A program made the translations under genes and the position numbers. Below are positions 1-8,482 of a DNA stretch of 33,182 bases, piece by piece; within the stretch, counting starts at the first letter, position 1; every line of letters starts with the position of its first letter. The stretch is from Lachnospiraceae bacterium (GTDB lineage: Bacteria > Bacillota > Clostridia > Lachnospirales > Lachnospiraceae): contig JAAUZX010000010.1 in NCBI GenBank assembly GCA_014804365.1, positions 1-33,182 of the forward strand, in the 5' to 3' direction. Below the pieces are notes generated by a model. It had not been told where the DNA came from. It saw nothing but the letters and a program-made list of their open reading frames with translations, and made no database searches.

Positions 1-60
1 GTAAAAAGGCAAAAGGCGTGTCTGAATGAAGAATACTTAGAAAAAATCATATTTGGATAA
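1..60 (+). CDS. 3' end of an unidentified gene (partial)
   Basis: Frame 1 is open from the window edge to a TAA at 58-60, giving a charged 19-residue tail that ends KIIFG. This could be the C-terminus of a gene that begins outside the window. It is too short to identify, and the open frame could be chance. Confidence 0.3.
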   Translation, partial: VKRQKACLNEEYLEKIIFG

Positions 61-99
61 ATTTAAAAAGGTGAAGGGCAATTATAGTCATAGGATAGG

Positions 100-126
100 G
101 GTTCATGCGTTTTCCGTGTGTGAACC
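100..126. other. Inverted repeat upstream of the TSCPD gene
   Basis: GGTTCA (100-105) and TGAACC (121-126) form a dyad with a 15-base loop. No T-run follows, so it does not look like a complete intrinsic terminator. A possible -10 (TACAAT, 161-166) lies downstream with no convincing -35, so the promoter of the next gene is not certain. Confidence 0.3.
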
Positions 127-232
127 GGCTGCGGTACTGGAAAGAAATAGAAAAATATGCTACAATATCTAATATTGTGTAAAAAGAATTTATTCGGGCA
201 AAATAAAATATCGTAAACTGGAGGGAATAGCA

Positions 233-475
233 ATGGTTTATCATCCACAGGGAGTATGCTCTAAGGAGATTGACTTGGAGGTAGAAGATGGCGTGATTAA
301 GTCTGTTGAATTCACGGGAGGATGTAACGGCAATCTGCAAGGCATTTCCAGATTGGTGTCGGGAATGAAGATTGAGGATGCAATCGAGAGACTGCGTGGT
401 ATTAAGTGCGGATTTAAAAACACTTCCTGCCCTGACCAACTGGCATGTGCGCTACAGGAAATCCTAGATAATTGA
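233..475 (+). CDS. TSCPD domain protein, TIGR03905-like
   Basis: This 80-residue protein matches the short single-domain TSCPD proteins of Firmicutes (TIGR03905 type). The diagnostic run NTSCPDQLA lies near the C-terminus, and a Gly/Cys-rich GGCNGNLQG stretch at about residues 29-37 resembles the C-terminal TSCPD domain of class II ribonucleotide reductases and related proteins. The cysteines at positions 9, 31, 59 and 66 suggest metal or thiol chemistry, but no reaction is established for the stand-alone family. A GGAGG site sits 9 bases before the ATG. The stop codon overlaps the AGGAGG of murG, so the two genes are probably co-transcribed, although a functional link is not obvious. Confidence 0.85.
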   Translation: MVYHPQGVCSKEIDLEVEDGVIKSVEFTGGCNGNLQGISRLVSGMKIEDAIERLRGIKCGFKNTSCPDQLACALQEILDN

Positions 476-491
476 GGAGGTTTCTTCCATA

Positions 492-1568
492 ATGAGTAAG
501 AAGATCGTACTTACCGGCGGCGGAACCGCCGGACATGTGACCCCTAATATGGCGCTTATTCCGAAGCTGCGAGAACTGCAGTATGAGATAGCCTATATGG
601 GTTCCTATGACGGTATTGAGAAGAAGTTAATGGAAGACTTTAATATTCCATATTTCGGTATTGCCACAGGTAAATTCAGAAGATATTTTGATCCTAAGAA
701 TTTTTCGGATCCGTTTCGCGTACTTAAGGGAATGTCCGAGGCAAGGAAGTATCTCAAAGAGATAAAACCGGACGTGGTTTTCTCCAAAGGCGGTTTTGTC
801 AGCGTACCGGTAGTGCGTGCGGCGGCATCGCTTGGAATTCCGTGCATCATACATGAGTCGGATATGACGCCCGGTCTCGCCAACAAATTATGCATTCCGG
901 TGGCGAAGAAGGTATGTTGTAATTTTCCCGAGACATTTCGTATGCTGCCGGAGAGTAAGGCGGTTCTGACAGGTTCTCCGATCAGAAAGGAACTTACCAT
1001 GGGCAATAAGGAAGCCGGCTATCGCCTGTGCGGTTTCGATGCCTCTAAACCGGTCATCATGGTAGTGGGCGGCAGTCTGGGGTCCGCGGCGGTGAATCAG
1101 GCAGTCAGAGACGTGCTTCCGGAGCTGTTGAAAGATTTTCAGGTGGTGCATTTGTGCGGGAAGGAGAAGATGGATAACCTGCTTCTCACTACGCCCGGAT
1201 ATAAACAGTTCGAGTATATCCGTTCCGAGATGAAGGATATCTTTGCCATGGCGGATCTGGTTATCTCCAGAGCCGGTGCGAACGCGATCAGTGAGCTGTT
1301 GGCGCTTCGTAAGCCTAACATTCTGATTCCGCTTCCGGCGACCAGCAGCAGAGGGGATCAGATTTTGAATGCGGAATCTTTTGAGTCGCAGGGGTTCAGT
1401 ATCGTGATCGACGAAGATGATCTGACGAACAAATTATTGTTGGAGAAGATACAGGAGCTGTATTTCAACAGATTCAGTTATATCGAAGCGATGACGAAGA
1501 GCAATCAGCGGGATGCGATCGGAACGATAATCGGATTGATTGAGGATGCGGTTAACCAGAAACAGTAG
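492..1568 (+). CDS. murG: UDP-GlcNAc:lipid I N-acetylglucosaminyltransferase MurG
   Basis: MurG transfers GlcNAc from UDP-GlcNAc to undecaprenyl-pyrophosphoryl-MurNAc-pentapeptide (lipid I), making lipid II at the inner face of the membrane. The 358-residue length fits the family (E. coli about 355). The N-terminal glycine loop GGGTAGHVTPN is at residues 9-19. An HESD-x-x-PGLANK version of the usual HEQN-x-x-PG motif follows, then GGSLGS in the second Rossmann domain, and SRAGA plus the GDQ-x-x-NA donor-binding region near the C-terminus. The AGGAGG at 475-480 overlaps the stop of the preceding gene. The gene is outside the usual dcw cluster, a placement seen in some Clostridia. A paralogous GT28 enzyme is the only alternative. 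Confidence 0.9.
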   Translation: MSKKIVLTGGGTAGHVTPNMALIPKLRELQYEIAYMGSYDGIEKKLMEDFNIPYFGIATGKFRRYFDPKNFSDPFRVLKGMSEARKYLKEIKPDVVFSKGGFVSVPVVRAAASLGIPCIIHESDMTPGLANKLCIPVAKKVCCNFPETFRMLPESKAVLTGSPIRKELTMGNKEAGYRLCGFDASKPVIMVVGGSLGSAAVNQAVRDVLPELLKDFQVVHLCGKEKMDNLLLTTPGYKQFEYIRSEMKDIFAMADLVISRAGANAISELLALRKPNILIPLPATSSRGDQILNAESFESQGFSIVIDEDDLTNKLLLEKIQELYFNRFSYIEAMTKSNQRDAIGTIIGLIEDAVNQKQ

Positions 1569-1724
1569 GACGGCTTATGCAACAGCGCAGGAAGATAGTG
1601 GTAAAAAAGTAAAATCTTGAAAAACCATGTTTGCAATGTTACACTTATGTGTAGTGGCAGATAGAAGACAAATTGGATCGTCAGGTTGCGAATGGCAGTC
1701 AGACGTTTCGGAATGGAGGACAAA

Positions 1725-3071
1725 ATGAGTAAAGTTACATTTGACTATTCTAAGGCGGCATCTTTTATCGGGGACAATGAAGTAGAGTCCATGAAGAAGT
1801 TGGCGCTCGATGCGAAAGAGCTGCTGGTGAGCAAGACCGGAGCAGGGAATGATTTCCTTGGATGGATCGACCTGCCGGTTGATTATGATAAGGAAGAGTT
1901 TGCGCGGATCAAACAGGTAGCTGCTAAGATTCAGAATGATTCCGAGGTACTTGTCGTGATCGGTATCGGCGGTTCCTATCTGGGAGCGAGAGCGGCGATC
2001 GAATTCCTGCGTCACAGCTTTTACAATGTAGTGGATAAATCCATCAGAAAGACACCGGAAATCTATTTTGTAGGAAACTCTATCAGTTCTACTTATATCA
2101 AACATCTGATTGATGTGATCGGTGACAGGGACTTCTCTATTAACATGATCTCCAAATCCGGCACAACTACGGAGCCGGCGATCGCGTTCCGTGTATTTAA
2201 AGAGATGGCTGAGAAGAAATACGGTAAAGACGGCGCGGCAAAGAGAATCTATGCCACTACCGATAAGGCGAGAGGATCCCTTAAGAACCTTGCCAATGAA
2301 GAGGGATATGAGAGCTTTGTTGTACCGGATGATGTAGGCGGGCGTTTTTCCGTGCTGACGGCTGTAGGATTGCTTCCGATCGCGGTGTCCGGCGCGGATA
2401 TCGATAAATTGATGGAAGGTGCGGCGGAAGGCAGGAAGATGGCGCTTAACGCTCCTTTTGAGGAAAACGATGCAGTGAAATATGCTGCCCTTCGTAATAT
2501 TCTGCTTAGAAAAGGTAAAGGCATCGAGATTCTTGCTAACTATGAGCCCAGTGCACACTATGTGTCCGAGTGGTGGAAACAGCTCTACGGCGAGTCCGAG
2601 GGTAAAGATCAGAAAGGTATTTTCCCGGCAAGTGTAGATCTTACAACGGATTTACATTCCATGGGACAGTTTATTCAGGACGGTGCCAGAACGATGTTTG
2701 AGACAGTCCTCAATATCGAGACGAGCAGAGAAGAGATTATCATCGGTGAGGAGCCGGTAGATTTGGATGGTCTGAATTATCTGGCGGGTAAGAATGTTGA
2801 TTTCGTCAACAAGAGCGCTATGAACGGCACGATCCTGGCACATACGGACGGACAGGTTCCTAACTTCATGATCAATGTTCCCGAGGTAAATGAATTCTAT
2901 CTTGGTGAATTGTTCTACTTCTTTGAATTTGCCTGTGGTGTCAGCGGATACCTTCTGGGTGTGAATCCGTTTAACCAGCCGGGTGTGGAGAGCTATAAGA
3001 AGAACATGTTCGCTCTTCTCGGAAAGCCGGGTTATGAGGCACAGAGAGAGGAACTGCTCAAGAGACTGTAG
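1725..3071 (+). CDS. pgi: Glucose-6-phosphate isomerase
   Basis: This cytoplasmic enzyme interconverts glucose 6-phosphate and fructose 6-phosphate in glycolysis and gluconeogenesis. The chosen start gives 448 residues, close to the compact bacterial and archaeal-like PGIs of Firmicutes (about 449), and GGAGG lies 6 bases upstream of it. An upstream in-frame ATG at 1686 adds 13 residues without a good ribosome site and is rejected. Visible family motifs are the sugar isomerase core [22 protein letters not shown] (phosphate binding), signature 1 [14 protein letters not shown], and signature 2 [13 protein letters not shown]. The spacer from murG is about 155 bases, so it may have its own promoter. 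A likely terminator follows at 3139-3170. Confidence 0.96.
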   Translation: MSKVTFDYSKAASFIGDNEVESMKKLALDAKELLVSKTGAGNDFLGWIDLPVDYDKEEFARIKQVAAKIQNDSEVLVVIGIGGSYLGARAAIEFLRHSFYNVVDKSIRKTPEIYFVGNSISSTYIKHLIDVIGDRDFSINMISKSGTTTEPAIAFRVFKEMAEKKYGKDGAAKRIYATTDKARGSLKNLANEEGYESFVVPDDVGGRFSVLTAVGLLPIAVSGADIDKLMEGAAEGRKMALNAPFEENDAVKYAALRNILLRKGKGIEILANYEPSAHYVSEWWKQLYGESEGKDQKGIFPASVDLTTDLHSMGQFIQDGARTMFETVLNIETSREEIIIGEEPVDLDGLNYLAGKNVDFVNKSAMNGTILAHTDGQVPNFMINVPEVNEFYLGELFYFFEFACGVSGYLLGVNPFNQPGVESYKKNMFALLGKPGYEAQREELLKRL

Positions 3072-3076
3072 AAAAA

Positions 3077-3115
3077 TCGAACAAGTTCGATTGCGAGATT
3101 CGCTTCGCGAACTCG
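3077..3115. repeat. Pair of short intergenic hairpins after pgi
   Basis: TCGAAC-aa-GTTCGA (3077-3090) is followed by CGAG-a-TTCGC-ttc-GCGAA-CTCG (3094-3115). The TTC triloop closed by a GC-rich stem is shared with larger nested palindromes at 8483-8634 and 13540-13661. These could be a family of intergenic repeats or transcript-end structures. Confidence 0.45.
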
Positions 3116-3138
3116 TGAATGGACGGAGCGATTATTTT

Positions 3139-3170
3139 AAAAAGCCGCCACATTTCTGTGACGGCTTTTG
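3139..3170. terminator. Bidirectional intrinsic terminator between pgi and the GH13 gene
   Basis: GCCG-c-CACA, loop TTTC, TGTG-a-CGGC forms a stem with one mismatch, flanked by an A-run on the left and a T-run on the right. It can therefore terminate pgi on the plus strand and the convergent amylosucrase-like gene on the minus strand, whose stop codon is only about 10 bases away. Confidence 0.85.
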
Positions 3171-3179
3171 TGCTGGCAT

Positions 3180-5075
3180 TTATTTTTTCTTGAAATAATA
3201 GAAGCCGTAAGCGGGTATATTGACATCCCCGAGTTTCGTTGAGGTTCCTGTGATCAAGTCCATGTATTCATCATCCGAAGCCCCCAAGTTCACTGTTTTA
3301 TCAAATTCGCTGAAATTAAATACACCAATCAATGTTTCGTTGTCGAAATATCTGCCGATGCACAAGACTGATTGGTCGTTTGTTTCAATCGTCCATGTAT
3401 CTGCATTGGAGACAAATACCTTTTCCGCTTTACGGATCTGCTCTAATTGTTTTAATCCTTGGAAGATTCTGCCCTGTACGGTGTTCGTATCTTGTATATT
3501 AGCGGCAAGTTTCCAATTCATCACGCCGCGGTGAATATAGCGGGAGTCAGCCGCCTTATCGGGATCTTCTTTATAGGTATAGTCGTTGAGCTGTCCGATC
3601 TCATCTCCGCTGTACAGCACAGGGATACCCGATTGCATAAACATATATGCGTGAAGCATCAGATCGAGTTGAACTGCCCGATCTATAGCCGCTTCATCCT
3701 GCTCTGCGCAGGCCTTTTCAACGCCGCACATAGAGGCGGTAGTTCCGCAGAAACGTGCGTCGCCGGTAATCGGATCTGCATTATATAACTCGCCGCGGCT
3801 GTTGCTGTTCCCGGTATAGCCCTGAAAGTAGTCATTCAGATATTGCTTGTGACTCCTTTCTCCGAATCCTTCCGCCTGCAGAGTGCCGTAATCCAGTCCC
3901 CAACCGATGTCGTCGTGGCAGCGGAGATAATTCAGGAATGTATAGTCCTTTGGCAATGCATTGACGATATCAAGCTGCCTTTTCAACAATCTGACGTCTC
4001 TTGTAGCTACGGTATGCCAGGTGGTAGCCATAGTAGTGACATTGTAGAGCATATGGCATTCCGGTTTCTCCACGGTGCCGAAATAAGGAGTTACTTTCTC
4101 CGGCTCCATGACCACCTCACCTAACAGCAGAATGCCGGGGCAGACGATCTCGCTGATCATACGCATCATACGCACAATAGTATGAACCTGCATAAGATTA
4201 CGGCAGGATGTGTTTAACTCTTTCCAGATATAGGGCACGGCATCTATACGAATAATATCAATCCCTCTGTTTGCCAGATATAGGAAATTGTACATCATCT
4301 CGTTAAATACCCGGGGGTTCTTATAATTTAGATCCCACTGATAAGGGTAGAAGGAAGTCATCACATATTTGCCGGTATCCGCAAGCCATGTGAAATTTCC
4401 CGGGGCGGTGGTCGGGAATACCTGCGGCACAGTTCTTTCATACATGTCGGTTTCTTCCGTCGTGTCATAGAAGAAGTAGCGGCTCATATATTCGCCGACT
4501 CCCTGTCTGGCTTTCTTCGCCCACTCATGATCTTCCGATGTGTGGTTCATGACAAAATCCATGCAGACATTGATCCCTTTCCGATGACAGGCGGACGTCA
4601 GACTGTCCAGATCCTCCATCGTTCCCAGTTTCGGCTGTACTTTACGGAAGTCTGAAACAGCGTAGCCGCCGTCGGAACGTCCCTTAGGGGTGTCGAGGAA
4701 AGGCATAAGATGAATATAGTTGACATTACACTGTTCGATATAATCCAGCTTGGATTCTACACCCTTCATATTTCCGGCAAAATTGTCTATGTAGAACATC
4801 ATGCCCAGCATATCATTATGTTTGTACCATTCCTGATCTGTCTCTCGATTGAGGTCCCGGGTTTTCAGTTCCTGATTTCTCTGCAGATAAAACTGCCGCA
4901 TGTTATCGCATAGCTCCGCGAACATGGAACCATTATCGTACAACTCCATATACAGCCATCGCAGTTCATCGTGATGTCGCTGTAGTCTCTCTTGAAAGAT
5001 TTTGTCATCTGCGGTGATTTGTCCGGCAGGATCAATTGAACGGACAGTCTGTTTTTTGGCTGATGTTTTCTTCAT
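3180..5075 (-). CDS. Amylosucrase-like GH13 enzyme
   Basis: The 631-residue protein resembles amylosucrase (GH13 subfamily 4), which makes alpha-1,4-glucan from sucrose with release of fructose, along its whole length. Recognisable blocks are DNMLGMMFYIDNFAG at the start of the barrel, SDGGYAVSDFR, DFVMNHTSEDHEWA, WDLNYKNPRVF, and LNYLRCHDDIGW. The likely nucleophile is D278 (IIRIDAV), the acid/base E320 (LLGEV), and the third acid D388 (CHDD). The D135 and R512 positions, which form the active-site salt bridge in known amylosucrases, are both present. There is no signal peptide, so it is cytoplasmic. GGGAGG lies 8 bases before the ATG. Sucrose hydrolase activity or another GH13 specificity cannot be excluded. 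No sucrose transporter is adjacent. Confidence 0.85.
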   Translation of the reverse strand: MKKTSAKKQTVRSIDPAGQITADDKIFQERLQRHHDELRWLYMELYDNGSMFAELCDNMRQFYLQRNQELKTRDLNRETDQEWYKHNDMLGMMFYIDNFAGNMKGVESKLDYIEQCNVNYIHLMPFLDTPKGRSDGGYAVSDFRKVQPKLGTMEDLDSLTSACHRKGINVCMDFVMNHTSEDHEWAKKARQGVGEYMSRYFFYDTTEETDMYERTVPQVFPTTAPGNFTWLADTGKYVMTSFYPYQWDLNYKNPRVFNEMMYNFLYLANRGIDIIRIDAVPYIWKELNTSCRNLMQVHTIVRMMRMISEIVCPGILLLGEVVMEPEKVTPYFGTVEKPECHMLYNVTTMATTWHTVATRDVRLLKRQLDIVNALPKDYTFLNYLRCHDDIGWGLDYGTLQAEGFGERSHKQYLNDYFQGYTGNSNSRGELYNADPITGDARFCGTTASMCGVEKACAEQDEAAIDRAVQLDLMLHAYMFMQSGIPVLYSGDEIGQLNDYTYKEDPDKAADSRYIHRGVMNWKLAANIQDTNTVQGRIFQGLKQLEQIRKAEKVFVSNADTWTIETNDQSVLCIGRYFDNETLIGVFNFSEFDKTVNLGASDDEYMDLITGTSTKLGDVNIPAYGFYYFKKK

Positions 5076-5124
5076 GAAAGTACCTCCCTGTTGTCGCTTT
5101 TATGGCAGTTATTAACTTTATCAT

Positions 5125-5153
5125 ATCATATATCAGGGATTTTATTAAATCAA
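5125..5153 (-). promoter_or_regulatory. Sigma-A type promoter of the amylosucrase-like gene
   Basis: Read on the minus strand, TTGATT (5148-5153) and TATGAT (5125-5130) are separated by 17 bases, about 50 bases upstream of the start codon. The spacing and hexamers fit the vegetative sigma factor. Confidence 0.6.
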
Positions 5154-5198
5154 AATGTATCTTTTGTGAGCGGTTTATTAAAATATGAAAAAAAGATA

Positions 5199-5258
5199 TT
5201 GACATGTGAGTTAGATTATGCTAACTTAATATTAAAAGATAGTTAGCATATGCTAACT
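5199..5258 (+). promoter_or_regulatory. feo promoter with two DtxR-like operator dyads
   Basis: TTGACA (5199-5204) and TAACTT (5222-5227) are 17 bases apart and form a promoter for the iron operon. A perfect 18-bp palindrome AGTTAGCATATGCTAACT lies at 5241-5258. A near-identical copy with two internal changes, AGTTAGATTATGCTAACT, lies at 5209-5226 and covers the -10. Their centres are 32 bases apart, about three helical turns. The half-site TTAG-x-TA resembles DtxR/IdeR/MntR-family boxes rather than a classical Fur box. The inferred role is metal-dependent repression of feo. Confidence 0.7.
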
Positions 5259-5348
5259 AATCTGCAACGGAAACATCATGACAGCAGAATGGTGTGTATA
5301 AGGTGAAAAGTTCAGAGAAGAAGAGCTTGGTGAGAGGAGATGAATGTG

Positions 5349-5558
5349 ATGCCGTTGACATTTGCAAAAGAGGGAGAACCCATTTCCATTAAAAAGATCG
5401 GTGGTAAAGAAGATACGAGACAGTTTCTTGAGAATCTGGGATTCGTGACAGGAGCTGCAGTGACGGTGATTTCCACGGTAGGCGGTAATCTCATAGTAAA
5501 TGTTAAGGATTCCCGAATTGCCATTGGGAAGGACATGGCGAATCGGATTATGGTGTGA
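5349..5558 (+). CDS. feoA: FeoA domain protein (first copy)
   Basis: This 69-residue protein has an SH3-like FeoA fold. It supports ferrous iron uptake by FeoB, probably by contacting FeoB at the inner membrane face. Visible features are the LENLGFVTGAAVTVIS segment and the closing IAIGKDMANRIMV strand typical of FeoA. The start at 5349 is preferred because GGAG ends 9 bases before it, while the in-frame ATG at 5340 abuts that GGAG. It is the first gene after the DtxR-like operators and belongs to a feoA-feoA-feoB arrangement common in Clostridia. Confidence 0.88.
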   Translation: MPLTFAKEGEPISIKKIGGKEDTRQFLENLGFVTGAAVTVISTVGGNLIVNVKDSRIAIGKDMANRIMV

Positions 5559-5623
5559 TTAAGATGGGTTTTATTTCATAAAAGTGCGTAGATCGTGCTT
5601 TTGTTTTTGTCTGGAGGTAAGCC

Positions 5624-5707
5624 GTGACTAACTTGAAATATAGCATATGGGGCCCGGTATATTTGAGGGCGGCTGCGTATTCATTTGCTAAATTTATATT
5701 CGTATAA
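5624..5707 (+). CDS. Possible 27-residue peptide between the feoA genes
   Basis: A GTG start follows GGAGG by 7 bases (5613-5617) and opens a 27-codon frame. The predicted peptide is amphipathic to hydrophobic, with the segments SIWGPVYLRAAAYS and FAKFIFV. I do not recognise a family. Its support is the strong ribosome site and its position inside the feo operon; against it are its length and the rare start codon. It could be a small membrane-associated Feo accessory peptide or a chance frame. Confidence 0.4.
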   Translation: MTNLKYSIWGPVYLRAAAYSFAKFIFV

Positions 5708-5732
5708 AATATAGATTCAGGAGGAGGAAGAG

Positions 5733-5954
5733 ATGAAAACATTAAGAGAAGTGTCCTGTGGGGAAACAGTGACAGTTAAGAAGTTGTCGGGTGAGGGACC
5801 TGTCAAGAGACGGATCATGGATATGGGAATCACGAAGGGTGTTCCCGTATATGTACGCAAGGTAGCGCCCCTCGGCGATCCGGTGGAGATTACCGTGCGC
5901 GGGTATGAGTTGTCGCTGCGCAAAGCGGATGCGGAAATGATAGAGGTTGAGTAA
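5733..5954 (+). CDS. feoA: FeoA domain protein (second copy)
   Basis: This 73-residue FeoA-fold protein has the family core KRRIMDMGITKGVPVYVRKVAPLGDPVEI and ends with the usual ELSLRKADAEMIEV strand. It is closer to textbook FeoA than the first copy, whose core has diverged. An AGGAGGAGG site lies just before the ATG. It sits between the first feoA and feoB and is presumably part of the same iron-uptake transcript. Two distinct FeoA proteins may have different partners in the Feo complex, but the sequence does not show which. Confidence 0.92.
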   Translation: MKTLREVSCGETVTVKKLSGEGPVKRRIMDMGITKGVPVYVRKVAPLGDPVEITVRGYELSLRKADAEMIEVE

Positions 5955-5959
5955 GAAAA

Positions 5960-6046
5960 AGACATGAAGTAATACTAAGGCTGTAAAGAACACAGCCTAA
6001 GTATTACTAAATCATGTCTAAGAGAATGCGAAAAGCACGCATTCTC
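5960..6046. repeat. Long hairpin plus dispersed hairpin between feoA and feoB
   Basis: The first structure has three stacked stems: AGACATGA with TCATGTCT (5960-5967, 6012-6019), GTAATACT with AGTATTAC (5969-5976, 6000-6007), and AGGCTGT with ACAGCCT (5978-5984, 6092-region equivalent 5992-5998). A second hairpin, GAGAATGCG with CGCATTCTC (6022-6046), is nearly identical, in inverted orientation, to one at 31870-31896. Neither has a terminal T-run. They could modulate feoA/feoB stoichiometry, protect or process the mRNA, or be inserted repeats. Confidence 0.65.
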
Positions 6047-6099
6047 ATATGCTCTGGAAATTATATTAAAAAGTTATAGAAGTTATAGGAGGAGGAAAA

Positions 6100-8262
6100 A
6101 TGTCAGTAAAAATTGCACTCGCAGGAAACCCTAACTGCGGTAAGACAACACTTTTTAACGCTCTGACAGGATCTAACCAGTTCGTGGGAAACTGGCCGGG
6201 CGTTACGGTGGAGAAGAAAGAGGGTAAATTAAAGGGAAATAAAGATGTGATTATTATGGATCTGCCGGGGATCTATTCTCTGTCACCATATACATTGGAA
6301 GAGGTAGTGGCAAGAAATTACCTAATCAGTGAAAGACCCGATGCGATTATTAATATCGTGGACGGCACGAATATCGAGCGTAATCTGTATCTGTCCACAC
6401 AGTTGATGGAACTGGGTATCCCGGTGGTGATGGCAGTCAACATGATGGATCTTGTCAATAAAAACGGGGATAAGATCTCTCCGGAAAAGCTGAGCGCTGC
6501 TTTAGGCTGTGAGGTGGTGGAGATTTCTGCACTGAAAGGTACGGGCATACAGCAGGCGGCGGATAAGGCAGTGGCTCTTGCGGGCAGAAAAGCACAGCCC
6601 ATCGTGCATAAATTCGATGAGAGAGTGGAAGATGCCATTGCGTCCGTGACTGCTATGTTAAAGGGTGTTGCGGAGGATCAGAAGAGATTCTTTGCCATCA
6701 AATTATTGGAGAAAGACTCTAAGATCAAAGAGCAGATGAGCAGCGTACCGGATGTGAGCAGAGAGATTGCCGATCTGGAGAAAGCGTTCGACGATGATAC
6801 AGAGAGTATTATCACGAACGAGCGTTATATCTATATTGCATCCATTATTAAGGATTGTGTTGTGAAGAATAAAAAGAATGTCATGACAACTTCCGATAAG
6901 ATTGATAAAGTCGTAACAAACAGGTGGCTGGCGCTTCCGATTTTTGCTCTTGTTATGTTTATTGTATATTATATATCCGTAACAACAATCGGCGGAATTC
7001 TGACAGATTGGACGAACGATGTGTTGTTCGGAGAGATCATACCGCCTGCCATTGAGAGCCTGCTTGTAAGTATAGGCTGTGCGGACTGGCTGCAGGGTTT
7101 GATCTTAGACGGTATTGTGGCAGGTGTAGGTGCGGTTCTCGGATTTGTTCCGCAGATGCTTGTACTGTTCATTTTCCTTGCATTTCTGGAGTCCTGCGGA
7201 TATATGGCGCGTGTTGCGTTTATCATGGATCGTATTTTCCGTAAGTTTGGTCTGTCAGGCAAGTCATTTATTCCGATTCTTATCGGTACGGGCTGCGGTG
7301 TGCCGGGTATCATGGCGTCCCGTACAATTGAAAATGACAGGGATCGCAAGATGACGATTATGACGACTACCTTTATTCCCTGTGGTGCGAAACTTCCTAT
7401 TATCGCTTTGATTGCAGGTGCGTTCTTCGATAATTCAGGTGCGGTTGCATGGGGTGCATGGCTGATCGGTATCGCAGCGATCATCTGTTCCGGTATTATC
7501 TTAAAAAAGACAAAGATGTTCGCAGGAGATCCGGCACCGTTCGTTATGGAGCTTCCGGCATATCATATGCCTACCGTGAGTGCGGTCTTAAGAAGTATGT
7601 GGGAGCGCGGATGGTCCTTTATCAAAAAGGCCGGAACGATCATTCTTCTGGCTACCATCGTACTTTGGTTCCTGATGAGCTTCGGATGGGCTGACGGCAG
7701 TTTCGGTATGTTAGAGGCGGAACAGCTTGATTCCAGTATTCTGGCGAAGATCGGAAGTGCCATCGCCTGGATCTTCACACCGCTCGGATGGACACAGGCG
7801 GGCGAAGGCTGGAAGATGGCAGTGGCAGCAGTTACCGGTTTAATCGCAAAAGAGAATGTGGTGGCAACTTTCGGTATGCTGTTCGGCTTTGCGGAAGTGG
7901 CAGAGGACGGTGCGGAAGTATGGGGCAATCTGGCAGCGGTTATGACACCCGTTGCGGCATTCGGTTTCCTCGCATTCAATCTGCTGTGTGCGCCTTGTTT
8001 CGCGGCGATGGGTGCGATCAAGAGAGAGATGAACAATGCCAAGTGGTTCTGGTTTGCCATCGGTTATCAGAGTGTATTGGCATATATCGTGGCTATGTGC
8101 ATTTATCAGCTTGGAACCTTCTTTGCGGGCGGCGGTTTTGGAATCGGAACAGTGGTAGCAATTCTTCTTGTGATCGGGTTCCTGTATCTGTTGTTCAGAC
8201 CTTATAAAGAGGCGGATGACCTGAAGGTGGATACGACAAAGTTTGCAAAAGCGGCGAAATAG
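6100..8262 (+). CDS. feoB: Ferrous iron transporter FeoB
   Basis: FeoB is the membrane Fe2+ transporter with an N-terminal G-protein domain. In this 720-residue copy the G1 loop GNPNCGKTT is at residues 9-17, followed by G3 DLPGIYS, G4 NMMD and G5 SALKG. A FeoB helical domain links to the polytopic C-terminal core. The two Gate motifs are visible, the first around LIGTGCGVPGIMASRTIE and IPCGAKLPI, the second around LLCAPCFAAMGAIKREM; these carry the conserved cysteines. A strong AGGAGGAGG site lies just before the ATG. Upstream are two feoA genes and a long hairpin; downstream is a FeoB-associated cysteine-rich protein. Confidence 0.97.
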   Translation: MSVKIALAGNPNCGKTTLFNALTGSNQFVGNWPGVTVEKKEGKLKGNKDVIIMDLPGIYSLSPYTLEEVVARNYLISERPDAIINIVDGTNIERNLYLSTQLMELGIPVVMAVNMMDLVNKNGDKISPEKLSAALGCEVVEISALKGTGIQQAADKAVALAGRKAQPIVHKFDERVEDAIASVTAMLKGVAEDQKRFFAIKLLEKDSKIKEQMSSVPDVSREIADLEKAFDDDTESIITNERYIYIASIIKDCVVKNKKNVMTTSDKIDKVVTNRWLALPIFALVMFIVYYISVTTIGGILTDWTNDVLFGEIIPPAIESLLVSIGCADWLQGLILDGIVAGVGAVLGFVPQMLVLFIFLAFLESCGYMARVAFIMDRIFRKFGLSGKSFIPILIGTGCGVPGIMASRTIENDRDRKMTIMTTTFIPCGAKLPIIALIAGAFFDNSGAVAWGAWLIGIAAIICSGIILKKTKMFAGDPAPFVMELPAYHMPTVSAVLRSMWERGWSFIKKAGTIILLATIVLWFLMSFGWADGSFGMLEAEQLDSSILAKIGSAIAWIFTPLGWTQAGEGWKMAVAAVTGLIAKENVVATFGMLFGFAEVAEDGAEVWGNLAAVMTPVAAFGFLAFNLLCAPCFAAMGAIKREMNNAKWFWFAIGYQSVLAYIVAMCIYQLGTFFAGGGFGIGTVVAILLVIGFLYLLFRPYKEADDLKVDTTKFAKAAK

Positions 8263-8324
8263 AGGTAAAGTAAGATAAGGCATATTATGAATATAATATT
8301 ACAAAGGCAGAAGGAGCCGGTTAC

Positions 8325-8462
8325 ATGGGAACAGCAATTGTATTATTGATCGTGGCGGGCGCGGCGGCGCTTGCAATAAGGAGTATGATTAAAGATAAAA
8401 AAGCGGGCAAGTCGCTTCAGTGCGGCGGAGATTGTACACGCTGCGGTGGGGGATGCCATTAG
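8325..8462 (+). CDS. FeoB-associated Cys-rich membrane protein
   Basis: This 45-residue protein has one N-terminal transmembrane segment (about residues 3-18), a short basic linker, and a tail with four cysteines in the pattern C-x3-C-x2-C-x3-C. It matches the FeoB-associated family (PF12669 type) found just after feoB in many Firmicutes, where it is thought to assist ferrous iron transport, possibly like FeoC. AAGGAG precedes the ATG by 8 bases. It lies 62 bases after feoB, before a large palindrome that ends the operon. Confidence 0.88.
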   Translation: MGTAIVLLIVAGAAALAIRSMIKDKKAGKSLQCGGDCTRCGGGCH

Positions 8463-8482
8463 CAGTTATTATTAATAGTGAC

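Noticed and set aside
1575..2558. 327-codon minus-strand frame opposite pgi
   Set aside because: Pgi motifs are complete on the plus strand; the reverse frame is Cys/His/Arg-rich shadow sequence.
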